NCBI GenBank assembly: GCA_016794165.1
Contig: JAEUKV010000279.1
Coordinates: forward strand, 1-48,457
Direction of reading: 5' to 3'
Length of the DNA: 48,457 nucleotides
DNA from: Rhodospirillaceae bacterium
Lineage (GTDB): Bacteria; Pseudomonadota; Alphaproteobacteria; Dongiales; Dongiaceae
The position numbers and the translations under genes were made by a program. Positions 18,805-27,524 of this stretch are shown here, one piece after another (the first letter of the stretch is position 1; every line of letters starts with the position of its first letter). The notes under the pieces were generated by a model that was given only the letters and a program-made list of their open reading frames with translations, was not told the origin of the DNA and ran no database searches.

Positions 18805-20612
18805 GCGGCCAGAAGCGCCTGCAACTCGGCGCCACTCAGGGTCTCCTTCTCCAGCAGTTGCTCAGCCATTGCCTCCAGCGTGGCGCGGCGCGCGCGCAGG
18901 ATCTCCGAGGCGCGGGTAAAAGCCGCCTCGATCAGGTCACGGACCGCGTTGTCGATCTCGCGCGCCGTCTCCTCGCTGTAGCGTCGGGCAGTGCCGAAGG
19001 GCGGCGGCGGCACACCCAGGAAGCTCTGCGGCATCTCGTCGAGCGCCACCTGGCCGAGTGTGGCATCCATGCCGAACCGCGCCACCATGGAACGGGCGAT
19101 GTCGGTCGCCTTGGCGAGATCGTCGGCGGCGCCGGTCGACAGCTCGTCGAATACCAGGCGCTCGGCGGCGCGCCCGGCCAGCAGCACGGCCATGCGATTG
19201 GCAAGTTCTTCCTTGGTCATCAGATAGCGGTCCTCGGTCGGACGCTGGATGGTATAGCCGAGCGAGCCGATGCCGCGCGGGATGATCGAAACCTTGTGGA
19301 CCGTCTCGCTGCCGGGCAGTGACATCGCCACCAGGGCATGACCGCTCTCGTGATAGGCAACGACCTTGCGCTCCTTGGGGTTGAGCAGGCGGTTGCGCTT
19401 TTCGAGGCCGGCCACGATGCGTTCGATCGCGGCGGTGAAATCCTCCATGGCGACGCTGTCGGCATTGCGCCGGGTCGCCAGCAGGGTGGCTTCGTTGACC
19501 AGATTGGCAAGATCGGCACCGGTAAAACCGGGCGTGAGGGCTGCAATCTCCTCGGCCTGGACGGTCGGGTGCAGCTTCGCCTTCTTGAGGTGAACATGCA
19601 GAATCTGCACGCGCCCCACCCGGTCGGGGCGGTCGACCAGGACCTGCCGGTCGAAGCGGCCAGCCCGCAACAGGGCGGGATCGAGAATCTCCGGACGGTT
19701 GGTGGCACCCAGCAGCACCAGGCCCTGGCTGGGGTCGAAGCCGTCCAGCTCGGCCAGCAGCTGGTTGAGCGTCTGCTCCTTCTCGTCATGCCCCCCGCCG
19801 AACGGAAAAGCGCCGCGAGCACGGCCGAGCGCATCGAGCTCGTCGATGAAGATGATGGCCGGGGCACTGGCACGGGCCTGTTCGAAAAGGTCGCGCACGC
19901 GCGCGGCACCCACGCCGACGAACATCTCGACGAATTCCGAGCCGCTGATCGAGAAAAACGGTACGCTGGCCTCGCCGGCCACGGCCCGGGCGAGCAGGGT
20001 CTTGCCGGTTCCCGGCGGCCCCACCAGCAGGATACCCTTGGGCATGCGCCCACCGAGGCGCCCATAGGTGGTGGGATCCTTCAGGAAATTGACGATCTCC
20101 TGCAACTCGGCCTTGGCTTCGTCCACGCCGGCCACATCGGCGAAGGTAACCTTGGTGTCGGTCTCGACGAACACCTTGGCGCGGCTCTTGCCGATCGACA
20201 TGAAACCGCCGCCCAACCCCTGGCGCTCCATGAACTTGCGGAAAATGAGAATCCACAGACCGAAGAACACCAGCACCGGCAGCACCCAGGAAAGGATGTC
20301 GCGCAGCAGCGAGCTTTCCGTCCCACCGGTGAACTTGGCGCCGTATTGCGACAGTTCTGCGGCGATGGCGGGGTCGACCCGCGTGGTGATAAATTGCTGC
20401 GACCGCCCCGAGCCGTCGTCCTTCAGCGTACCCTGGACGTGATTCTCGGTAACCACCACCTCGGCCACCTTGCCCTCGGCCAGCAGGGTCTTGAACTCGC
20501 TGTAGGGCAGGACCTGAACGGCCATGATGGAGGACAGCAGCGACTGCAGGGCAAGGATCCCCAGCACCGCGACCACGATGTACCAGGCGTTGAACTGGGT
20601 CTTCTTGTCCAT
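18801..20612 (-). CDS. ftsH: ATP-dependent zinc metalloprotease of the FtsH family
   Basis: FtsH is a membrane-bound hexameric AAA+ protease that degrades membrane and regulatory proteins. This 603-residue copy has membrane helices at about 8-30 and 103-125, with a periplasmic domain between them. Walker A GPPGTGKT is at 198-205, Walker [12 protein letters not shown] at 254-264, and the second region of homology is [20 protein letters not shown]. Zinc-site HESGH is at 421-425, with Asp in [12 protein letters not shown]. The pore motif is [16 protein letters not shown]. The segment [18 protein letters not shown] differs from the usual GRQRGAGLGGGNDEREQ of the main cell-division FtsH, and the C-terminus is short. 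It may therefore be an accessory paralogue, and the symbol is used only as a family label. It lies downstream of glmS on the same strand. Confidence 0.9.
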   Translation of the reverse strand: MDKKTQFNAWYIVVAVLGILALQSLLSSIMAVQVLPYSEFKTLLAEGKVAEVVVTENHVQGTLKDDGSGRSQQFITTRVDPAIAAELSQYGAKFTGGTESSLLRDILSWVLPVLVFFGLWILIFRKFMERQGLGGGFMSIGKSRAKVFVETDTKVTFADVAGVDEAKAELQEIVNFLKDPTTYGRLGGRMPKGILLVGPPGTGKTLLARAVAGEASVPFFSISGSEFVEMFVGVGAARVRDLFEQARASAPAIIFIDELDALGRARGAFPFGGGHDEKEQTLNQLLAELDGFDPSQGLVLLGATNRPEILDPALLRAGRFDRQVLVDRPDRVGRVQILHVHLKKAKLHPTVQAEEIAALTPGFTGADLANLVNEATLLATRRNADSVAMEDFTAAIERIVAGLEKRNRLLNPKERKVVAYHESGHALVAMSLPGSETVHKVSIIPRGIGSLGYTIQRPTEDRYLMTKEELANRMAVLLAGRAAERLVFDELSTGAADDLAKATDIARSMVARFGMDATLGQVALDEMPQSFLGVPPPPFGTARRYSEETAREIDNAVRDLIEAAFTRASEILRARRATLEAMAEQLLEKETLSGAELQALLAA

Positions 20613-20715
20613 GCGTCGATGTTCCCCCGCGGCACTGCACCTGAATGAAGACTGGGGGGCTATGGCGCCGCCGTCAAGTCAGCGGGGTGTCACATCCCGC
20701 AACATCCACCGCCCC

Positions 20716-22536
20716 TCATTCGACCGTGACGCTCTTTGCCAGGTTGCGCGGCTGGTCGACATCGGTGCCCTTGGCCACCGCCGCATGATAGGCGATGAGT
20801 TGCACCGGAATAGTGTAGAGGATCGGTGCCACGAAGGGATCGACCCGCGGCAACTCCACCACCGCCATGGCGCGACCGCCCAGTTTGCGGACCCCCTCGG
20901 CATCGGAGAGGAACACCACCTGCCCACCGCGCGCCATCACCTCCTGCAGATTCGAGAAGGTCTTGTCGAAGAGCTCGTCGGTGGGCGCCACCACGATCAC
21001 CGGCACGGTCTCGTCGATGAGCGCGATCGGGCCATGCTTCATTTCGCCCGCGGCATAGCCTTCGGCGTGGATGTAGGAGATTTCCTTTAGCTTCAGGGCG
21101 CCTTCCAGCGCGATGGGATAGGAGGTGCCACGGCCCAGGAACAGCACGTCGCGCGCCTCCGCCACCTTGAGGGCGATCTCCCTGAGATGGTCGTCGTGAT
21201 TGAGGATCTCGGCGATGCGGGCCGGTACCTCGGTGAGCGCACTCGACAGTTCCGCCTCGCGCGCGGCATCGATCACGCCGCGCGCCCGCGCCGTGGCGAT
21301 GGCGAGGCAGGCCAGCACAACCAGCTGCGTCGTGAAGGCCTTGGTCGAGGCGACACCGATCTCGGGGCCGGCCAGCGTGTGCAGCACCAAATCGCTCTCC
21401 CGCCCGATCGTGCTTTCCGGCACGTTGAGCACGGCGATCACCTTCTGGCCCAGCGACTTCGCATAGCGCAGGGCGGCCAGCGTGTCGGCCGTCTCGCCGG
21501 ATTGCGAGATGACCAGCAGCGCCCCCTCGGGATCCATCGGCGCCTGGCGATAGCGGAACTCGGAGGCGACGTCGATCTCCACCGGCAGGCGGGCAATGCT
21601 TTCCAGCCAGTATTTGGCGACGAAACCGGCCAGATTGGCGGTGCCACAGGCGACGATGGTGAGGTGCTTCAGTTTCGCCAGATCGACCGGCAGGTCCGGC
21701 AGTTGGATGCGCCGTTCGAGCGGATTCATGAAAGCCTGCAACGTGTCGCCGATCACGGTGGGCTGTTCGGCGATCTCCTTCATCATGAAATGGCGGTAGT
21801 TGCCCTTGCCGATGAGGGCGCCGGAAAGCGCCGTCTGCTTGACCTCGCGGTTGACGCGCCGGCCGTCATTGTAGATGACCGCATTGTCCAGCGAGAGCAC
21901 CGCCCAATCGTCCTCCTCGAGATAGCAGATGCGGTTGGTGAACGGCGCCAGCGCCATGGCATCGGAACCAAGAAACATCTCGCCGCCACCATAGCCGACC
22001 GCAAGCGGCGAGCCGCGCCTTGCGCCGATGATGATATCTGGCCGGTCGGCGAACAAGATCGCCAGCGAGAAGGCGCCGTGCAGGCGTCCCATCGCCCGCT
22101 CCATCGCCTGTTCCGGACTGTGACCGTGCTCGAGATAGTGGGTGAGCAGATGCGCCACCACTTCGGTGTCGGTATCGGTGCTGAATTTCTTGCCGAGGGC
22201 GCCCAGTTCGTCGCGCAGTTCCTGGAAATTCTCGATGATACCGTTGTGGACGATAGCAACCTTTTCCGTCGCATGCGGATGTGCATTGTTTTCCGTAGGC
22301 CGGCCATGGGTTGCCCAGCGCGTATGTCCGATGCCGATGGTCCCTGCCAGGGGATGAGTCTCAAGTACGGCCCCGAGATTGCCGAGCTTCCCTTCGGCGC
22401 GGCGGCGGTCGATGCGGCCATCCACCAGGGTGGCAATGCCGGCGGAATCGTAGCCGCGATACTCCAGACGCTTGAGACCATCGAACAACAGGGGCGCTAC
22501 CTGCGCCTTGCCGATGATGCCGACGATGCCGCACAT
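20716..22536 (-). CDS. glmS: Glutamine--fructose-6-phosphate aminotransferase (isomerizing)
   Basis: GlmS makes glucosamine-6-phosphate from fructose-6-phosphate and glutamine, the first step toward UDP-GlcNAc for peptidoglycan and lipopolysaccharide. The 606-residue protein starts MCGIVGIIG, with Cys2 as the N-terminal nucleophile of the glutaminase domain (to about 225; HTRWATHGRPTENNAHPH is conserved). Two SIS sugar-isomerase domains follow, with CGTANLAGFVAKYW, SQSGETADTLAAL and LGRGTSYPIALEGALKLKE. It ends with the conserved PRNLAKSVTVE. It begins 20 bases after glmU, so the two genes form an operon for sequential steps of the same pathway. No glmS ribozyme would be expected in this group, and none is seen. 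Confidence 0.97.
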   Translation of the reverse strand: MCGIVGIIGKAQVAPLLFDGLKRLEYRGYDSAGIATLVDGRIDRRRAEGKLGNLGAVLETHPLAGTIGIGHTRWATHGRPTENNAHPHATEKVAIVHNGIIENFQELRDELGALGKKFSTDTDTEVVAHLLTHYLEHGHSPEQAMERAMGRLHGAFSLAILFADRPDIIIGARRGSPLAVGYGGGEMFLGSDAMALAPFTNRICYLEEDDWAVLSLDNAVIYNDGRRVNREVKQTALSGALIGKGNYRHFMMKEIAEQPTVIGDTLQAFMNPLERRIQLPDLPVDLAKLKHLTIVACGTANLAGFVAKYWLESIARLPVEIDVASEFRYRQAPMDPEGALLVISQSGETADTLAALRYAKSLGQKVIAVLNVPESTIGRESDLVLHTLAGPEIGVASTKAFTTQLVVLACLAIATARARGVIDAAREAELSSALTEVPARIAEILNHDDHLREIALKVAEARDVLFLGRGTSYPIALEGALKLKEISYIHAEGYAAGEMKHGPIALIDETVPVIVVAPTDELFDKTFSNLQEVMARGGQVVFLSDAEGVRKLGGRAMAVVELPRVDPFVAPILYTIPVQLIAYHAAVAKGTDVDQPRNLAKSVTVE

Positions 22537-22556
22537 GCGCGCGTTCTCCTGACCGG

Positions 22557-23924
22557 TTACCTGATTTCGGGTTTCTGCTGTTTCTGCTTCTGTCGCCGGG
22601 CACGAAACTCTTTCGCGCGGCCGGCGCGGCTGACCTGTTCGCCGCGCGCCACAGCGATCGCATCCGCCTCGACATCGCGGGTGATCACGGAACCGGCGCC
22701 GACGATCGCCCCGGCGCCGATGCTGACCGGCGCCACCAGCGAGGCGTTGGAGCCGATGAAGGCCTCCGCCCCGATCTCGGTCCTGGCCTTGAGGACGCCG
22801 TCGTAATTGCAGGTGATGGTGCCGGCGCCGATGTTCGACCGCGCCCCTATATCGGCGTCGCCCAGATAGCTGAGGTGATTGGCTTTGGCACCCTCGCCGA
22901 CATTGCTGTTCTTGACTTCGACGAAATTGCCGATATGGGCGCCGGCGCCAATCCTGGCCCCCGGCCGCAGGCGCGCAAACGGCCCAATCACGGCACCCTT
23001 CTCGATGCTGGCCCCCTCGATATGGCAGAAGGCACGGATCTCGACCTCGTCGGCTACCGTGACTCCGGCGCCGAAGACCACGTTCGGCCCGACGACGACG
23101 TCGCGGCCGAGTTTGGTGTCGGCGGCGAAGAACACGGATCCGGGATCCAGCAGCGTGGCACCGCCCTCCATCGCCTCGGCGCGGCGCTGGCCCTGATAGA
23201 GCGCTTCGGCAATGGCGAGTTCGGCGCGGCTGTTGACGCCGAGCAGTTCCGCTTCCGGCGCCTCCACCACGGCGCAGTTGCGGCCGTCGGCGCGAGCGAG
23301 CGCCACGATGTCGGTGAGGTAGTATTCGCCCTTCGCATTGTCGTTGCGGATGAGGTCAAGGAGTGTCCACAGGATGGCACCGTCCACCGCCATCACGCCG
23401 GAATTGCACAGGGTGATGGCACGCTCGGTGGCGCTTGCCTCCTTGAACTCGACAATGCGTTCCAGGTCGCCCTGGCGGTCCAGCACCAGGCGGCCATAGG
23501 CGCCGGCGTCGGCAGGCCGCATGCCGAGTACCACCACCGCCGGCTCGTCCTTGGCGGCACGGCGCTCGACCAGTTTCCTGAGGGTCGCGGTCGCGACGAA
23601 GGGCGTGTCGCCGAAGAGAATGAGCACGGTCCCCGCCTGGGCGCCCATCGCCTCGCGGGCGCAGCGCACGGCATGGGCGGTGCCCAGTTGCTCGGCCTGA
23701 ATGGCGACGGGCAGCGGTGCCACTTCCTGGCGCACCGGATCCATGTCCGGCGCGATGACGGCCACGACGCGCTGGGGCTGCAAGGGTGCGAGATTGGCCA
23801 GCACATGGCCGATCATGCTGCGCCCGGCGATCTTGTGCATGACCTTGGGCAGGGCGGATTTCATGCGCGTGCCCTTGCCGGCGGCAAGGATGATGGCGGC
23901 GACCCGTTCTGGCGATGACGGCAT
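22557..23924 (-). CDS. glmU: Bifunctional UDP-N-acetylglucosamine pyrophosphorylase / glucosamine-1-phosphate acetyltransferase
   Basis: GlmU acetylates glucosamine-1-phosphate and couples it to UTP, giving UDP-GlcNAc. The 455-residue protein has the N-terminal nucleotidyltransferase motif AAIILAAGKGTRMKSALPKV, then ILFGDTPFV and EYYLTDIVALA. From about residue 250 it has a left-handed beta-helix of hexapeptide repeats (VVGPNVVFGAGV, GPFARLRPGARIGAGAHIGN) and the acetyltransferase core NHLSYLGDADIG and GAGTITCNYDG. The open frame extends 252 codons upstream, through the divergent phosphatase gene; homology begins at MPSSPERVAAI, so the ATG at 23924 is used. It is the first gene of a glmU-glmS operon. 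The 123-base gap to the divergent gph gene holds both promoters. Confidence 0.97.
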   Translation of the reverse strand: MPSSPERVAAIILAAGKGTRMKSALPKVMHKIAGRSMIGHVLANLAPLQPQRVVAVIAPDMDPVRQEVAPLPVAIQAEQLGTAHAVRCAREAMGAQAGTVLILFGDTPFVATATLRKLVERRAAKDEPAVVVLGMRPADAGAYGRLVLDRQGDLERIVEFKEASATERAITLCNSGVMAVDGAILWTLLDLIRNDNAKGEYYLTDIVALARADGRNCAVVEAPEAELLGVNSRAELAIAEALYQGQRRAEAMEGGATLLDPGSVFFAADTKLGRDVVVGPNVVFGAGVTVADEVEIRAFCHIEGASIEKGAVIGPFARLRPGARIGAGAHIGNFVEVKNSNVGEGAKANHLSYLGDADIGARSNIGAGTITCNYDGVLKARTEIGAEAFIGSNASLVAPVSIGAGAIVGAGSVITRDVEADAIAVARGEQVSRAGRAKEFRARRQKQKQQKPEIR

Positions 23925-24047
23925 GGGACTCGGTGTTCCTGGGATAGGGCTGGCTGGACTTGCGATGGGCCGGAAAATGCCATATCCACCCCCCGTTATC
24001 CAACCCCAAGAAGAACGACCCAGAATAAGCGGGAAAAGGGCGGAAAT

Positions 24048-24725
24048 ATGGCGTGGCGGCGGTATCTGGCGTTCGACCTCGACGGGACCCTGATCGATTC
24101 GGCGCCGGACATTGCGGACGCCGTCAACGCCCTGCTGGGGGAACTGGGCCGCGCGCCCCTCGATCTTCCCGCCATCAAGCGCATGATCGGCGACGGCGCC
24201 CCGGTGCTGCTGGAACGCGCCCTCGCCGTGGCCGGGATCCAGGAGGCGGCCGCCGGCTTCATGCCGCGGTTCAAGGTGCTCTATGAGGCCGCCTCGACCA
24301 ACCGCACCGAGCTCTATCCCAAGGTGCGCGAGATCCTGGAGGGATTCCGCCGCGAGGGGCGGCGCCTCGCCCTCTGCACCAACAAGCCGCAGGAGCCGAC
24401 CCGGATCGTGCTGCGGCATTTCGGCCTGGAAGCGCTGTTCGACGCGGTGATCGGCGGCGACACGCTGAAGGAACGCAAGCCCGCCAGGGAACCATTGCTG
24501 GCCGCCATCGCCTTGGCCGGCGGGAATGGCGATGTGGCAGCCAGTTCGGTGATGATCGGCGACAGCCACACCGATCTCGCCACCGCCAGGGCGGCGGCGA
24601 TCGAGGCGGTGATCATTCCCTCGGGCTACGGCCGACCGGCTGACCCGGCGACCCAGGGCGCCTTTCACCAGATCGCGCACTTTGCCGATCTGCCCGCACT
24701 GCTCGAGACACTCGACAGAGACTGA
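24048..24725 (+). CDS. gph: Phosphoglycolate phosphatase, HAD superfamily
   Basis: This 225-residue cytoplasmic enzyme removes phosphate from 2-phosphoglycolate, a product of DNA repair and of Rubisco oxygenation. HAD motif I is FDLDGTLIDSAPDIADAVN (nucleophile Asp in DLDGT), motif II is LALCTNKP, the Lys of motif III is in LKERKPAREP, and motif IV is VMIGDSHTDLATA. The cap region starts around LGRAPLDLPAIKRMIGDGAP, typical of Gph. The Gph subfamily is more likely than other HAD phosphatases because of the DSAPDI and GDGAPVLLERAL signatures, but substrate is inferred. It is divergent from glmU and convergent with the next gene, from which it is separated by only 10 bases. Confidence 0.88.
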   Translation: MAWRRYLAFDLDGTLIDSAPDIADAVNALLGELGRAPLDLPAIKRMIGDGAPVLLERALAVAGIQEAAAGFMPRFKVLYEAASTNRTELYPKVREILEGFRREGRRLALCTNKPQEPTRIVLRHFGLEALFDAVIGGDTLKERKPAREPLLAAIALAGGNGDVAASSVMIGDSHTDLATARAAAIEAVIIPSGYGRPADPATQGAFHQIAHFADLPALLETLDRD

Positions 24726-24735
24726 CCGGAACGCC

Positions 24736-25611
24736 TTAGAACTGCACCCCGGTGAGATCGAGGGTCATCATGCCCAGGGCGTTCTGCGCCTCGATCCGCA
24801 CCGGAATGGCCGGCAGACCGGTGACCGCGGGCGCGAGGAACAGCCGCGCCGCGCGCGGATAGAACTGGGATTGCGCGGCCGCGCTGGAAAATCCCTCCAG
24901 CAGCAGCGGCTCGGCCGAACATTCGGTGGCACCGCCGTCGTAATAGGACTGCACCATGGCCGGCAGCTCGACATAACCGCCCTGGCGCAGGGTGAGATCG
25001 TAGCGCCGCACGCCGTCGAACAGCTTGTAGGTGCCGGCGCATTGATGCGTGGCGGCAAATTTCGCCACCGCCGCCACCACGGCACTCGCCGGATCCATGG
25101 TGCCATGGGCAAAGCCCTGCGCCATGGCATCCTGGGCCTGGCGGGTCATCGGGATGGCCTCGATCCCGACCCGACCGCCCTGCCCGTAGGTGAGGGTGAC
25201 CGCCTCCTGCTTGCCCAGGATCTCGGCCACCGAGCGGAACTGGCGCGGCGCCGCCGTCTGGTCGCTCAACTGCCCGCTGCTCACCACCGTGGCGCGGTAG
25301 GGATAGAGCAGGCGGAAATTGCCGGCAGTGGCCGCGTCGGCGTTGAGGCTGTAGCCGCCATTCCCGGGTACCAGCGACATGGCCCCCGTGCCGGCCCCCG
25401 CCGGGAAGTCGATGGTGGCGGTGAGGGAGAAGACCGGCAGGCCCGCCATGTAGCCGGTATAGGAGAGCGTCACCGGCTGTGCCGCGCGCGCCCCGCCGCC
25501 GCTCCCCAGGCCCCCGCTCCCCAGGCAAACGCCTGCGAGGCCCGCGAGAAGGAGCACGCCGAGGCGGCGGCCGAGAATTCCCAGTTTCGCGCGTCTGCTG
25601 AAATAACGCAT
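24736..25611 (-). CDS. Exported DUF3108-like protein
   Basis: The product has 291 residues with a long N-terminal signal sequence (RRAKLGILGRRLGVLLLAGL), so it should be periplasmic or membrane-associated. After the signal, VTLSYTGYMAGLPVFSLTAT and GGYSLNADAATAGNFRLLYP fit the DUF3108 family of beta-rich envelope proteins. The mature part includes two Cys residues (HQCAGTYKLFDGVRRYDL and ATECSAEPLL), which could pair. The family has no settled function; members are often near envelope-biogenesis genes. A longer open frame exists upstream, but the ATG at 25611 has GGTGG upstream and gives a normal signal peptide. It stands alone, convergent with gph and divergent from the tRNA gene. Confidence 0.8.
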   Translation of the reverse strand: MRYFSRRAKLGILGRRLGVLLLAGLAGVCLGSGGLGSGGGARAAQPVTLSYTGYMAGLPVFSLTATIDFPAGAGTGAMSLVPGNGGYSLNADAATAGNFRLLYPYRATVVSSGQLSDQTAAPRQFRSVAEILGKQEAVTLTYGQGGRVGIEAIPMTRQAQDAMAQGFAHGTMDPASAVVAAVAKFAATHQCAGTYKLFDGVRRYDLTLRQGGYVELPAMVQSYYDGGATECSAEPLLLEGFSSAAAQSQFYPRAARLFLAPAVTGLPAIPVRIEAQNALGMMTLDLTGVQF

Positions 25612-25704
25612 TGATCCACCGTGGTGATTTGCAGTCCCCCGCGACCCAGAAGTCGGCCTTCGGGGTGGCTCTGTCAAGGCCGCGGCACGGCCGATCACGG
25701 CAGA

Positions 25705-25733
25705 TTGACAGCGAACCGGCCGGAGGCTAAACA
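25705..25733 (+). promoter_or_regulatory. Sigma70-type promoter for tRNA-Val
   Basis: A perfect -35 box TTGACA at 25705-25710 is followed, after exactly 17 bases, by TAAACA at 25728-25733 as -10. Transcription would start near 25740, about 47 bases before the mature tRNA. The gene order leaves no other plausible target on this strand. Confidence 0.75.
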
Positions 25734-25786
25734 ACGCCCCTCGATCCCGGCGGCCGCCTTTTTCTCGCTCTGGCCGCCGCTCAGGC

Positions 25787-25861
25787 GGGTGCGTAGCTCA
25801 GCGGGAGAGCACTACCTTCACACGGTAGGGGTCACAGGTTCAATCCCTGTCGCACCCACCA
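25787..25861 (+). tRNA. tRNA-Val(CAC)
   Basis: The cloverleaf can be drawn completely. The acceptor stem is GGGTGCG/CGCACCC, the D arm GCTC/GAGC and the anticodon stem CTACC/GGTAG. The loop TTCACAC gives anticodon CAC at 25819-25821, reading GUG valine codons. The T arm is ACAGG/CCTGT with loop TTCAATC. The discriminator A is followed by an encoded CCA. A strong promoter lies upstream. Confidence 0.96.
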
Positions 25862-26163
25862 TCGCCCGGCTTCCTGGTCCAGCAAACGCCCCGCGCCGCC
25901 GCTCGATCCGGCCCCGTGACCTGACGCAGCCATTGCGTCGGATCCGGCGAGCGATACGCCAAAGGCGGGTGTTTTCTCGAACATTTTTCGCCCCGGATTT
26001 GCAATTTGGGGGGAAAGGCCCCATATACCTGTCACTCAACTCGATTTCGGATCGTTTCCGACTTCCGCTCTTCGTGAGCTGACCCGGTTTCACCCGTGCT
26101 CCCGTTCAGGACCGCCGTGCGGCTTTCGCCCGGCGGCAATCTATCTTTCTAAAGGTTTTGAGA
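25862..26163 (+). other. Non-coding stretch and probable long leader of the cold-shock gene
   Basis: These 302 bases between the tRNA and cspA-like gene have no supported gene. The part from about 25970 is more AT-rich than the surroundings. It contains CCCC/GGGG pairing around 25992-26014 and a GC-rich potential stem, CCGCCG with CGGCGG, around 26112-26137, shortly before the ribosome site. Long structured leaders are usual for cold-shock genes, where they control mRNA stability and translation at low temperature. Where transcription starts cannot be seen. Confidence 0.4.
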
Positions 26164-26367
26164 ATGTCTATCGGAAAAGTTAAATGGTTCAATGCCCAGA
26201 AGGGCTTCGGTTTCATCCAGCCGGAAGATGGCAGCAAGGATGTGTTCGTTCACATCTCCGCCGTCGAGCGCGCGGGTCTCGGTTCGTTGAATGAGGGCCA
26301 GAGCCTCAGCTACGACATCGAGCAGGATCGCGGCAAGAGCTCTGCCTGCAATCTCAAGGTTGCCTAA
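26164..26367 (+). CDS. Cold-shock protein, CspA family
   Basis: This 67-residue single-domain protein binds single-stranded RNA and DNA and acts as an RNA chaperone. It begins [14 protein letters not shown], with RNP1 KGFGFI at 13-18 and RNP2 VFVHI at 27-31, and ends [20 protein letters not shown] then NLKVA, as in alphaproteobacterial CspA proteins. A TTG two codons upstream is in frame, but the ATG at 26164 is preceded by AAAGG at a good distance. A strong hairpin follows eight bases after its stop, then a small basic protein gene. Whether it is truly cold-induced cannot be judged, since many paralogues are constitutive. Confidence 0.95.
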   Translation: MSIGKVKWFNAQKGFGFIQPEDGSKDVFVHISAVERAGLGSLNEGQSLSYDIEQDRGKSSACNLKVA

Positions 26368-26374
26368 GAGCGAA

Positions 26375-26402
26375 GGACGGGGCAGCGCCTGCTGCCCTGT
26401 CC
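26375..26402 (+). terminator. Strong hairpin after the cold-shock gene
   Basis: GGACGGGGCAGC (26375-26386) and GCTGCCCTGTCC (26391-26402) pair over 12 bp with one G-U and a four-base loop. There is no T-run after it, so it could be a leaky terminator or an mRNA-stabilising structure that sets the level of the downstream gene. Confidence 0.6.
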
Positions 26403-26449
26403 ACTTTGGCGGCCCATTCCAGCTTTCCGGCCGTACAGGAACACCTTTC

Positions 26450-26725
26450 ATGCTAAAGCCCATATCCAAGCAAGCCGAAGAATCCCAGCGCAAGGCCAAG
26501 GAACTGTTCGAGAAGAACCGGCAGCGCGAGCAGGATCTGCTCAAGGAACGTGCCAAGGCAACCGCCGCCGTGGCCGAAAAGACCTCCCGGCTGAAGGCCC
26601 TGCGCCTCGCCAAGGAAGCCGCCGACCGCGCCGAACTGGCGGCAGCCCCGCCGGTCAAGGAAAAGCGCGCCGCCCGCGCGAAGAAGCCGGCCGCCGCATC
26701 CGCCGATACCGGCGCGGAGAGCTGA
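26450..26725 (+). CDS. Small basic coiled-coil protein of unknown function
   Basis: This 91-residue protein has no recognised domain. It is almost entirely charged and helical, rich in Lys, Glu, Arg and Ala: SKQAEESQRKAKELFEKNRQ, then KTSRLKALRLAKEAADRAEL, then a Lys/Ala-rich tail (KEKRAARAKKPAAASA) that resembles nucleic-acid-binding tails. The ATG at 26450 follows AGGA with nine bases spacing; a longer frame overlapping the cold-shock gene has no merit. It lies 82 bases downstream of the cspA-like gene, with a hairpin between. Similar small basic proteins are found beside cold-shock genes in other alphaproteobacteria, as far as I recall. A role in RNA binding is only a guess. Confidence 0.7.
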   Translation: MLKPISKQAEESQRKAKELFEKNRQREQDLLKERAKATAAVAEKTSRLKALRLAKEAADRAELAAAPPVKEKRAARAKKPAAASADTGAES

Positions 26726-26741
26726 GCCCCTTCGAGCTCAG
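26722..26741 (+). terminator. Short hairpin overlapping the stop codon of the small basic protein
   Basis: CTGAGC and GCTCAG form a 6-bp stem around an eight-base loop that includes the end of the gene. The sequence after it is pyrimidine-rich (TTGCCTCTCCTTG). A weak terminator candidate before the convergent dps locus. Confidence 0.4.
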
Positions 26742-26780
26742 TTGCCTCTCCTTGCCGCGGTCGATCCATTCGACCGGCAG

Positions 26781-27287
26781 CTAGTCCGCGAGCAACGCGC
26801 GCAGCATCCAGACCGCCTTCTCATGGGCATCGATCCGCCGCGTGGCAAGATCCGCCGTGGCGGCGTCCTCGACACTTTCGGCTAGGCCGACCAGTTAACG
26901 CAGGCTGCGCGACACCGCCTCGTGATCGGCGATCAGCGCCCCGATCATCTTCTCTCCCGAAAGGCCGCTTTCCGCGTCGTTGAGCCGCGACAGCCTGGCG
27001 AAGGCACCGATCCCCGCCGGGGCCGGGTGGCCAAGGGCGCGGATGCGCTCCGCGATCTCGTCGATCGCCGCCGCCATCTCCTCGTATTGCGTCTCGGTGA
27101 GTTTGTGGAGGCCATAGAAGAGCGGCCCCACCACGTTCCAGTGAAAGCCCTGCGTCTTCACGTAGAGGACATAACTGTCGGCGAGGCATTGGGCGAGTGC
27201 CCTGGCCACGGCCTCGCGATCGGCATTGGGCATGCCGGTCTTGATGTTCTCGACGCCGGCCTTCGCCCGCAGAATATCTGCCGTCAT
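26781..27287 (-). pseudogene. dps: Dps family ferritin-like protein with an in-frame premature stop
   Basis: Dps oxidises and stores iron in a 12-subunit shell and protects DNA in stressed cells. The frame starts at 27287 with an AGGGAG ribosome site and encodes 130 residues, then hits TAA at 26897-26895. In the same frame, translation would continue for 37 more codons (LVGLAESVEDAATADLATRR then IDAHEKAVWMLRALLAD) to a natural TAG at 26783-26781, giving the normal length of about 168. The tail is a standard Dps C-terminal helix, so only one codon is wrong; Glu GAA to TAA needs one base change. Ferroxidase residues His49, His61, Glu65, Asp76 and Glu80 line up with the E. coli site. The truncated form would lack the last helix of the four-helix bundle. 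A sequencing error cannot be excluded. Confidence 0.88.
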
Positions 27288-27354
27288 GATCGTACTCCCT
27301 TGTATTGGCGGTGCAGTCCGGATTGATCGGCCGGCGCCCCACCTGGTGCATAGG

Positions 27355-27372
27355 TATGCGCCCACACGATCT
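27355..27372. promoter_or_regulatory. Imperfect palindrome between dps and zwf
   Basis: GGTGCATA and TATGCGCC form an inverted repeat with one mismatch around GG. It lies 68 bases before the dps start and about 185 bases before zwf, in the only region where a regulator of either gene could bind. No known operator is recognised. Confidence 0.35.
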
Positions 27373-27524
27373 TCCGCTTCCCAACGCGTCCTGGGCCGAC
27401 AGGTTCCGGAGAAACCCGCAGGTTCCCGGTGACGCCGATCAGGGGCCAGCCCCGATCGAAGGCTGGCACCTTGCGACGCGAACGGGCAAAATGGCCCGCA
27501 CCAGTCGATCTCATTTGAATCCAT

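Noticed and set aside
20682-20700. GCGGG/CCCGC hairpin between glmS and ftsH
   Set aside because: Only a 5-bp stem with no T-run; too weak to call as a terminator.
22557-24680. GlmU with a 252-residue N-terminal extension
   Set aside because: The extension runs antisense through the phosphoglycolate phosphatase gene. The GlmU homology begins at 23924, giving the normal length.
26821-27384. An alternative 187-codon frame over dps
   Set aside because: It is a shifted frame over the Dps locus and has no domain. A frameshift is not needed, since the true Dps sequence stays in one frame across the TAA.
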